Below, piece after piece: positions 1-6,682 of a stretch of 64,000 nt of DNA. Under the pieces are notes generated by a model that saw nothing but the letters and a program-made list of their open reading frames with translations, was not told the DNA's origin and searched no databases. The position numbers and the translations under genes were made by a program. Origin of the DNA: Streptomyces sp. NBC_01210 (GTDB lineage Bacteria; Actinomycetota; Actinomycetes; Streptomycetales; Streptomycetaceae); assembly GCF_036010325.1 (NCBI RefSeq), contig NZ_CP108549.1:6944001-7008000 (forward strand). Direction: 5' to 3'. The number at the start of each line of letters is the position of its first letter. Position 1 is the first letter of the stretch.

Positions 1-1912
1 TGCACCAGGCGAAGTCCTCCTGGTGCTCTCCATCGCGGGCGTGTCGGCCTACCGCTTCAGCCCCTGGATCGCGCTCGCCGTCGTAGTTCTGATGTTCACC
101 GTCGTCGCCTCCTACCGTCAGAACGTGCGTGCCTACCCGAGCGGCGGCGGCGACTACGAGGTCGCTACCACCAACCTCGGGCCCAAGGCCGGCCTCACCG
201 TCGCCAGCGCCCTGCTGGTGGACTACGTCCTCACGGTCGCGGTCTCGATCGCCTCCGGAGTGGAGAACCTCGGCTCCGCGGTCCCCTTCGTCGTCGAGCA
301 CAAGGTTCTCTGCGCCATCGGGACAATCGTCCTGCTGACGCTGATGAACCTGCGCGGCGTGAAGGAGTCGGGCAAGCTCTTCGCCATCCCGACGTACGTC
401 TTCGTCGCCGGCGTCTTCGTCATGATCGCCTGGGGCGCCTTCAAGGGCCTGGTGCTCGACGAGACCATGAAGGCCCCCACCGCCGGTTTCGAGATCAAGG
501 CCGAGCACCAGGGACTGGCCGGCTTCGCCCTCGTCTTCCTGCTGCTGCGGGCCTTCTCCTCCGGCTGTGCCGCGCTCACCGGCGTCGAGGCGATCAGCAA
601 CGGCGTGCCCGCCTTCCGCAAGCCGAAGAGCAAGAACGCCGCGACCACGCTGGCCCTGATGGGCGGTCTCGCCGTGACCATGTTCTGCGGCATCATCGGC
701 CTGGCCATGGCCACCGATGTGAAGATGGCCGAGCAGCCCGCGCAGGACCTGCTGAACAACGGCAGCCCGGTCGGCGAAAGCTATGTTCAGAACCCGGTGA
801 TCTCACAGGTCGCCGCCGCCGTCTTCGGTGACGGAACGTTCTTCTTCGTGGTGCTCGCCGCAGCGACCGCGCTGGTCCTGTTCCTGGCCGCCAACACCGC
901 GTACAACGGCTTCCCGCTGCTCGGCTCGATCCTCGCCCAGGACCGCTATCTGCCGCGCCAGCTGCACACCCGCGGCGACCGGCTCGCCTTCTCCAACGGC
1001 ATCGTGCTGCTGTCGGGCGCTGCCGTACTCCTGATCTGGCTGTACGGCGCCGACTCGACCAAGCTCATCCAGCTCTACATCGTCGGCGTCTTCGTCTCCT
1101 TCACGCTCAGCCAGACCGGCATGGTGCGGCACTGGAACCGCCATCTGAAGACCGAGAAGGAGCCGGCCAAGCGCCGCCATATGATCCGCTCCCGCGCGAT
1201 CAACACCTTCGGCGCCTTCTTCACGGGCCTGGTGCTGGTCGTCGTGCTCGCCACCAAGTTCACGCACGGCGCCTGGGTGGCGCTGCTGGGCATGGTGATC
1301 TTCTACGGGACGATGACCGCGATCCGTAAGCACTACGACCGGGTGTCGGAGGAGATCGCCGCGGCGGAGGAGCGTCCCGACGACTATGTGCGCCCGTCGC
1401 GCGTGCACTCCATCGTCCTGGTCTCCAAGATCCACAAGCCGACCCTGCGCGCCCTCGCGTACGCCAAGCTGATGCGCTCCGACAAGCTCGAAGCGCTCAG
1501 CATCAGCGTCGACCCGGCCGAGACCAAGGCGCTCAAGGACGAGTGGGAGCGACGCGGCATCAATGTGCCGCTGAAGATCCTCGACTCTCCGTACCGAGAG
1601 ATCACCCGGCCTGTCATCGAGTACGTCAAGGGGCTGCGGCGCGAGAGCCCGCGGGACGTGGTCAGCGTCATCATTCCCGAGTACGTGGTGGGGCACTGGT
1701 ACGAGCATCTGCTGCACAACCAGAGCGCGCTGCGCCTCAAGGGCCGGCTGCTGTTCACGCCCGGAGTGATGGTGACCTCGGTGCCGTACCAGCTGGAGTC
1801 CTCGGAGGCCGCGAAGCAGCGGGCGAGGAAGCGCCAGGAGTGGAACGCGCCCGGTTCGGTACGGCGCGGGCCCGTGGACCAGCGGCCCAAGGAGCCCACC
1901 AGCAAGAGCTGA
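1..1912 (+). CDS. APC-superfamily amino acid/cation permease, 5' end outside window
   Basis: An integral membrane transporter of the APC superfamily, probably importing amino acids or cations by secondary transport. The reading frame is open to the left edge (frame starts at base 2, reading A-P-G-E-V-L-L before the GTG at 23), so the true start is upstream and that GTG is not a credible start. About ten hydrophobic segments fill residues 1-440, with the early helix-break YPSGGGDYEVA and the segment GCAALTGVEAISNGVPAF typical of the family. A hydrophilic C-terminal domain of about 170 residues follows (from RVHSIVLVSKIHKPTLRAL), as in large actinobacterial APC permeases with a cytosolic regulatory tail. 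It ends 169 bp before the RNA methyltransferase on the same strand. Substrate cannot be read from sequence. Confidence 0.9.
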   Translation, partial: APGEVLLVLSIAGVSAYRFSPWIALAVVVLMFTVVASYRQNVRAYPSGGGDYEVATTNLGPKAGLTVASALLVDYVLTVAVSIASGVENLGSAVPFVVEHKVLCAIGTIVLLTLMNLRGVKESGKLFAIPTYVFVAGVFVMIAWGAFKGLVLDETMKAPTAGFEIKAEHQGLAGFALVFLLLRAFSSGCAALTGVEAISNGVPAFRKPKSKNAATTLALMGGLAVTMFCGIIGLAMATDVKMAEQPAQDLLNNGSPVGESYVQNPVISQVAAAVFGDGTFFFVVLAAATALVLFLAANTAYNGFPLLGSILAQDRYLPRQLHTRGDRLAFSNGIVLLSGAAVLLIWLYGADSTKLIQLYIVGVFVSFTLSQTGMVRHWNRHLKTEKEPAKRRHMIRSRAINTFGAFFTGLVLVVVLATKFTHGAWVALLGMVIFYGTMTAIRKHYDRVSEEIAAAEERPDDYVRPSRVHSIVLVSKIHKPTLRALAYAKLMRSDKLEALSISVDPAETKALKDEWERRGINVPLKILDSPYREITRPVIEYVKGLRRESPRDVVSVIIPEYVVGHWYEHLLHNQSALRLKGRLLFTPGVMVTSVPYQLESSEAAKQRARKRQEWNAPGSVRRGPVDQRPKEPTSKS

Positions 1913-2081
1913 GGCGCGAGTCTGCGGGTCTTCGTGTCTGCGCGTCTTCAGGTCTTCGAGCCCTCGCGCACGAGCTGAGGCTTCCGCTCGAACGTTCATG
2001 GCAGGCGGCCGGTCGACACCCACGTAGAGTGGTGGGTTGTTGTCCGGCCGTTTTCCTTTGATCCTCTGGAGTCACCCCGCC

Positions 2082-3410
2082 ATGCAGAACGCATCTGAGT
2101 CTTCGCTGGTCGGGGAGGAGTACGAGGTCGAGGTCGGGCCCGTCGCACACGGCGGCCACTGCATCGCCCGCACCGAGGAGGGGCGGGTGCTGTTCGTACG
2201 GCACACGCTGCCCGGTGAGAAGGTCGTCGCCCGTATCACCGAGGGCGAGGAGGACTCCCGCTTCCTGCGCGCCGACGCCGTACGGATCCTCGAGGCATCC
2301 AAGGACCGCGTCGAGGCCCCGTGCCCGTACTCCGGCCCCGGGAACTGCGGCGGCTGCGACTGGCAGCACGCCAAGCCGGGCGCCCAGCGGCGGCTCAAGG
2401 GCGAGGTGATCGCCGAGCAGCTGCAGCGGCTCGCGGGCCTCACCCCTGAGGAGGCCGGCTGGGACGGCACGGTCATGCCCGCGGAGGGCGACAAGCTTCC
2501 GAAGGGCGAAGTGCCGGCCTGGCGGACGCGCGTGCAGTACGCGATCGACACGGAGGGCCGCGCCGGGCTGCGCAAGCACCGCTCGCACGATGTCCAGCCG
2601 ATCGACCACTGCATGATCGCCGCCCCGGGGGTCACCGAGCTCGGCATCGAGAAGCAGGACTGGTCCCAGATGGCCACGGTCGAGGCGATCGCCGCGACTG
2701 GATCCAGCGACCGCCAGGTCATCCTCACCCCGCGACCCGGCGGCCGACTGCCACTGGTCGAACTGGACAAGCCGGTCTCGGTGCTGCGCGTCGACGAGCG
2801 CGACGGCGGAGTGCACCGGGTGCACGGCCGCGCCTTCGTGCGGGAGCGCGCCGACGACCGTACGTACCGCGTCGGCAACGGCGGCTTCTGGCAGGTGCAT
2901 CCCCAGGCCGCTGACACCCTGGTGAAGGCCGTGATGCAGGGCCTGCTGCCGCGCAAGGGCGACATGGCACTCGATCTGTACTGCGGGGTCGGCCTGTTCG
3001 CGGGCGCCATCGCCGACCGGGTGGGCGAGAAGGGCGCGGTGCTCGGCATCGAGTCGGGCAAGCGCGCCGTCGAGGACGCGCGCCACAACCTGCAGGGCTT
3101 CGAGCGCGTACGCATCGAACACGGCAAGGTGGAACAGGTGCTGCCGCGCACGCAGATCACCGAGGTGGACCTGATCGTGCTCGACCCGCCGCGCGCGGGA
3201 GCGGGCAAGCAGACGGTGAAGCAGCTGGCGGGCCTGGGCGCGCGGCGCATCGCGTATGTGGCCTGCGACCCGGCGGCGCTCGCGCGCGACCTGGCGTACT
3301 TCCGCGACAACGGCTACAAGCCGCGCACGCTGCGGGCGTTCGACCTGTTCCCGATGACCTCGCACGTGGAGTGCGTGGCTATTCTTGAGCCTGCGGCAAA
3401 GGGCCTCTGA
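2082..3410 (+). CDS. TrmA/RumA-family class I SAM-dependent RNA (uracil-C5) methyltransferase
   Basis: Predicted to methylate C5 of a uracil in tRNA or rRNA using SAM; the exact target base is unknown. The start is ATG 2082 with CTGGAG about 10 nt upstream; an in-frame extension to 2037 has no better ribosome site. The protein has 442 aa. An N-terminal TRAM-like beta domain (GEEYEVEVGPVAHGG) is followed by a 4Fe-4S type cysteine set (C81, C89, C92 in CPYSGPGNCGGC). The SAM site is LDLYCGVGLFAG, then LIVLDPPRAG, the catalytic nucleophile in VACDPAAL (C395) and the general base in HVECV (E430). All expected active-site residues are present. The last 60 bp of this gene recur at 21158-21217, so the 3' end appears to have been used as an integration site with the gene left intact. 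Confidence 0.93.
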   Translation: MQNASESSLVGEEYEVEVGPVAHGGHCIARTEEGRVLFVRHTLPGEKVVARITEGEEDSRFLRADAVRILEASKDRVEAPCPYSGPGNCGGCDWQHAKPGAQRRLKGEVIAEQLQRLAGLTPEEAGWDGTVMPAEGDKLPKGEVPAWRTRVQYAIDTEGRAGLRKHRSHDVQPIDHCMIAAPGVTELGIEKQDWSQMATVEAIAATGSSDRQVILTPRPGGRLPLVELDKPVSVLRVDERDGGVHRVHGRAFVRERADDRTYRVGNGGFWQVHPQAADTLVKAVMQGLLPRKGDMALDLYCGVGLFAGAIADRVGEKGAVLGIESGKRAVEDARHNLQGFERVRIEHGKVEQVLPRTQITEVDLIVLDPPRAGAGKQTVKQLAGLGARRIAYVACDPAALARDLAYFRDNGYKPRTLRAFDLFPMTSHVECVAILEPAAKGL

Positions 3411-3414
3411 CCTG
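3348..3414 (+). repeat. Left copy of 67-bp direct repeat (attL-like, 3' end of RNA methyltransferase gene)
   Basis: This block covers the last 20 codons and stop of the methyltransferase plus 4 bases beyond. It aligns without gaps to 21158-21224, matching 55 of 67 positions, with a 17-bp perfect core (CACGTGGAGTGCGTGGC). Most differences are synonymous, and the encoded tail stays F-P-M-T-x-H-V-E-C-V-A-I-L-E-P-A. A protein-preserving duplicated 3' end is what integration of a mobile element into a gene terminus leaves behind. Confidence 0.75.
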
Positions 3415-4287
3415 TATTTCTTCTAGATTTTGAGGCTTCGGGTGGGCTGGCTCGACCTGTTTTGATGAGTGCACGACGTGGACCGTCTTCTGTGACCAGG
3501 AAATGCGGCTGGCCTGCAGCTTTGTGGATGGCGTACGAGGGGGTGGACGGCTTGTCCTGACTTCGCGATCGCAGAAGGCAAGTGGTGTGACGCTCGTCTG
3601 ACGCTGGTTCCGACGGAGCGTCAGGAGTGCCCGGGTGGTACCAGCTGCCCCTAGTTGCCACTACGTGCGGTCGCCCCAGCCAGACACTGAGGGGCCGGGC
3701 CGCACACCGGTGAAACGGCAATCTGCTGTCCGTCGTGATGGAGCCGGGAAACGGCTCGACGGTTTTGTGCTCCTGGCGCTTGCGACCGGGCAGAAGAACG
3801 ATGCAGGGAGCTGCGTCCAGCGATCCGGCCGGAATCTTTCCATGGCGGTGTAGTGGTTCTACCGCCGCGCCGTCCACCGCACCCTGACGTGGTCGGAACC
3901 ACCAGCACAGTGACCATCCCCCTGTGCGTCACTGCTGCGGTGCAGTCCCTCATCTTCGGAGTCGGCGCGGGCCAAAAGGTCTACCGAATCGGCGACTCCC
4001 GAGCCAAAGCCGCCTGGCACGACAGCTGCTCATCCGCCGCCCAGCCCGACCGAGGTCTGAAACGAACGGTGTAACCAGGGTGGTTGGGTTACTGGCGGGC
4101 GACTCGCGGGCCGCCGCTGCTACGGGTGGATCAGGTCAGGCGCAAGGGTGACGGCACGGGGCCACATGAGACACTGCGTAGGCACGTGGCTACTTGGAGT
4201 ACTGTCTCCCTCTTGGAAGTAGGCAGGGCTTTCTGCTCCGGTTGCCCAAGCGGCTCCCGGTCCGTGTCCGAAGTCAAGGGTGGAAAA
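3411..4287. other. 877-bp gene-poor left end of the island
   Basis: No convincing gene was found in any frame. The short ORFs here have no recognisable motif and no good ribosome site. The stretch carries an inverted repeat TGACGCTC...GAGCGTCA (3588-3623), and the sequence GTGACGCTCGTCTGACGCT (3587-3605) that recurs near the other end of the island at 21059-21077. The promoter of the KAS III gene must lie in the right half, but no clear -35/-10 pair could be picked. No integrase or excisionase remnant was recognised. Confidence 0.5.
3587..3605 (+). repeat. Subterminal 19-bp direct repeat, left copy
   Basis: GTGACGCTCGTCTGACGCT matches 21059-21077 at 18 of 19 positions in the same orientation. 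It sits 172 bp inside the left 67-bp repeat, and the partner sits 80 bp inside the right one. The left copy also opens an inverted repeat (TGACGCTC / GAGCGTCA, 3588-3623). It could be a protein-binding arm site of an integration system or an operator; that is inference. Confidence 0.45.
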
Positions 4288-5298
4288 GTGAGGGATCGGA
4301 GAGTCCCGGCGTCCGTCCTGGTAGGTGCCGGGTCGTGCTTGCCACCACGCCGGGTGGCCAATGAAGACCTGGTCGAGCGCCTGGGTCGGTCGCCCGAATG
4401 GATGTTTCAGCGCTCCGGCATCCGGTTCCGGCACATCGTTGAGCCGGGTACCACCAGTGGGGACCTGGCGGTCGCGGCCGGCCGGGAGGCTCTGGCCCGT
4501 TCCGCGGTCGGCGATGTCGCAGCCGTGGTCGTCGCCACCACGTCGCCGGACAGGCCGTGCCCCGGTACCGCTCCAAGCGTCGCGTCACGGCTGGGCATGA
4601 CTGGGGTGGCCGCGCTGGACGTCCAGGCCGTGTGCGCCGGTTTCATCTATGGCTTGGGTGTCGCGCAGGGCCTGATTGCCGCGGGCACGGCTGACAGCGT
4701 TCTGGTGATCGGGACAGACGCGCTGTCGCTGAGCGTCGCCCCGGATGACCCGACGAGCATGCTCTTCGGCGACGGAGCCGGCGCTGTCGTTCTGCGTTCG
4801 GGCCACCACGAGGAACCCGGTGCCCTGGGGCCTTGCGTGCTGGGCAGCGATGGCGGTGGCCGCGACCTGATCACTGTACGTGGCGGCGGATCTGAGGAAC
4901 GCTCAGCGATCGGCGGTACCCCGGCGGACTCGTATCTGCGTCTGGAGGGGCAAGAAGTGTTCTGGCGAGCAGTGGAGCATATGACTTCCGCCTCCCGAGC
5001 AGCTCTGGACGCCGCGGAATGGAAGCCGCAGGACGTGGACCGGATTGTCTCCCACCAGGCGAACGCACGGATCATCTCCATGCTCGCAGGGCGGTTGGGC
5101 ATCACGGCGGAGGGCGCACTGTCCAATATCGAGCAGGTCGGCAACACCTCGGCCGCGTCGATCCCGATCCTCCTTGATCACGCCAACCGCGCAGGGAGCC
5201 TCAAGCCTGGACACCGCGTCCTGCTGACGGCCTTCGGCGGCGGCTTGGCTTGGGGCGCCACCACCGTCGTGTGGCCGCACCTCGCCCGCCCGCACTAA
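4288..5298 (+). CDS. Ketoacyl-ACP synthase III (FabH-like), cluster-associated
   Basis: A thiolase-fold condensing enzyme expected either to join a CoA-bound starter to malonyl-ACP or to transfer an acyl group. GTG 4288 (V-R-D-R-R-V-P) is chosen because it follows an AAGGGTGG ribosome site and gives the usual 336 aa. The upstream in-frame extension to 4084 is low-complexity and unlike the family. The catalytic triad is complete: Cys116 in QAVCAGF, His256 in SHQAN, Asn286 in GNTSAA. The C-terminus has the family sequence LTAFGGGLAWGA. It is followed after 18 bp by an acyl carrier protein, so the two probably work as a pair making or loading the acyl chain used by the neighbouring NRPS. Whether it condenses or only transfers cannot be told from motifs. 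Confidence 0.88.
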   Translation: MRDRRVPASVLVGAGSCLPPRRVANEDLVERLGRSPEWMFQRSGIRFRHIVEPGTTSGDLAVAAGREALARSAVGDVAAVVVATTSPDRPCPGTAPSVASRLGMTGVAALDVQAVCAGFIYGLGVAQGLIAAGTADSVLVIGTDALSLSVAPDDPTSMLFGDGAGAVVLRSGHHEEPGALGPCVLGSDGGGRDLITVRGGGSEERSAIGGTPADSYLRLEGQEVFWRAVEHMTSASRAALDAAEWKPQDVDRIVSHQANARIISMLAGRLGITAEGALSNIEQVGNTSAASIPILLDHANRAGSLKPGHRVLLTAFGGGLAWGATTVVWPHLARPH

Positions 5299-5316
5299 CT
5301 CATTCGGAGAAGCGGT

Positions 5317-5550
5317 ATGTACGACATCTTGGTCAGCATCCTGACCGACAAGTTCCAGGTGCAGCCCGGGCTGGTCTCCCCGGAAGCCACGCCGACGGCC
5401 CTCGGCCTGGACTCACTGTTCGTGGTGGAACTGTCCCTCGTGCTGGAAGGCGACCCCGGATTGCAGATCAGCTTTGACGAACTCGCGGAAGCGAGCACCC
5501 TGGCCGAGATCGCGCAATTGATGCACGATAGGCAAGATGCGTCGGTCTGA
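5317..5550 (+). CDS. Free-standing acyl carrier protein
   Basis: A 77-residue carrier protein with the phosphopantetheine attachment motif GLDSLFVVEL, the modified serine being Ser33. Size and single-domain structure are typical of discrete type II ACPs. It starts 18 bp after the KAS III stop, with CGGAGAAG as ribosome site, and is almost certainly cotranscribed with it. It is a likely acceptor for the KAS III product and donor of the acyl group to the first condensation domain of the NRPS. A Sfp-type PPTase at 40736 could modify it. Confidence 0.9.
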   Translation: MYDILVSILTDKFQVQPGLVSPEATPTALGLDSLFVVELSLVLEGDPGLQISFDELAEASTLAEIAQLMHDRQDASV

Positions 5551-5682
5551 AGATCTACGATCTCCGCGGTAGTACACGACCACCAGCAGGATCGTTCGGC
5601 AGTTGCACCGCGTGGCCAAACCGGGGCGGTAGCCCGCCGCGGCTCAAGCACTTATCGAGGGATCGCTGGGGCGGTTGTGGTC

Positions 5683-5719
5683 CGGATGGGCCCGCCGAGA
5701 GATTCGGCGAGCCCATCCG
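5683..5719. terminator. Bidirectional hairpin between convergent genes
   Basis: An inverted repeat CGGATGGGC ... GCCCATCCG has a second stem inside it (CGCCGA ... TCGGCG), giving a long GC-rich hairpin. It lies between the stop of the ACP gene (5550, +) and the stop of the methyltransferase (5752, -). There is no T-run, as is common for streptomycete terminators. Confidence 0.65.
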
Positions 5720-5751
5720 CTCCGATGTTGTCAGGTAGCGCCGAAGCGATG

Positions 5752-6585
5752 TCAGCGGCCTGTGGCGTTCCCGGGGCGCCGGAACATCAGGGCGTGCACC
5801 GTGAAGCGCGACCCGTCGAATTCCGCTCGGCCCGTTGCTCGCCGTTCTTTCAGCAGGGTCAGCATGGTCTCCTTGTGCTCGGCGTACGCCAGGAGCGGGA
5901 TGTCCATCTCGAAGATCTCAAGCGTCTCGGTCTCATAGCCACGCGTGGTGAGTTCCGTGACGGTCCGGGGAATGTCGGCGAGTGAGGAGTGCGCCATGAG
6001 TAGCGTGCCGCCTGGCGCGAGGAGCGTGTCCATGCGCTCGACGACGGAGTCGTACACCGCGCGGCCGCCTCTCCGGGCGACGAGAGCTGTTTCCAGCCCG
6101 TCCTTCCTTGCATAACTCGGGTCGTAGGGCAGGTGCGGCGGATTGGTCATCACCAGATCGAACCGCTCGTCCGGTGTGTACTCCTCCAGCGGCGAAGTGA
6201 CACAGGTCAGCCGCGTGGCGTCGAGACCATTGGCCACCACGTTCACCGCGGTCTGGGCGGCTGAGGCGGGGTTGATGTCCAGAGCGGTCACCCGATCGGC
6301 GCCGGCCGCGAGCAGGGCGACGCTGTAGAGACCGGAACCGGCCCCGATGTCCAGGGCGTTGGCACCCTCCAGGCCAGGAGCGCTGTCACCGTTGAGAGCG
6401 GCGATCAGGCTCAGCCCGCAGTCGGTCGGGAACAGGACCTCCGCGGGGTCCTCCACCGTGAGCCGCAGACGCATGCCGCGGAACTCGAAGATCCCGCACG
6501 AGGGCCGAGCCTCCCACAGCGAGCCGTTCTCGCCGACGGGCAGGACACGACGCCGCGTCAGCGTCGGGATCGGAGTATCGGTCAT
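5752..6585 (-). CDS. SAM-dependent methyltransferase with NPP(Y/H) motif (PrmC/HemK-like fold)
   Basis: A 277-aa class I methyltransferase. The SAM site is LDIGAGSGLYSVALL followed by TALDINP. The later motif TNPPHLPYDP is the Asn-Pro-Pro-(Tyr/Phe) type signature that in PrmC/HemK and N6-adenine methyltransferases positions a planar nitrogen for methylation; the fourth residue here is His. It is the last gene of the minus-strand NRPS run, 97 bp after the FAD-monooxygenase fusion. A role in N-methylation of the cluster product is plausible but unproven; a self-protective modification of a cell component is an alternative. The start ATG 6585 gives M-T-D-T-P-I-P and sits after GAAAGG. Confidence 0.8.
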   Translation of the reverse strand: MTDTPIPTLTRRRVLPVGENGSLWEARPSCGIFEFRGMRLRLTVEDPAEVLFPTDCGLSLIAALNGDSAPGLEGANALDIGAGSGLYSVALLAAGADRVTALDINPASAAQTAVNVVANGLDATRLTCVTSPLEEYTPDERFDLVMTNPPHLPYDPSYARKDGLETALVARRGGRAVYDSVVERMDTLLAPGGTLLMAHSSLADIPRTVTELTTRGYETETLEIFEMDIPLLAYAEHKETMLTLLKERRATGRAEFDGSRFTVHALMFRRPGNATGR

Positions 6586-6682
6586 CGGGGCGGAACCTTT
6601 CGATGGGAAGCAGGCAGCCAGGGGTTGGAGGAGCGGGAACCATGGGGATCCGCGAGATCCGGCACGTATTCGGCTCGACCGG

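Noticed and set aside
803-3365. Long minus-strand open frames opposite the permease and RNA methyltransferase
   Set aside because: These are high-GC shadow frames (Arg/Gly/His-rich, no motifs) antisense to genes with complete catalytic motifs.
4084-4287. Upstream extension of the KAS III frame
   Set aside because: The extra 68 residues are low-complexity, unlike FabH N-termini, and GTG 4288 has a proper ribosome site and family length.
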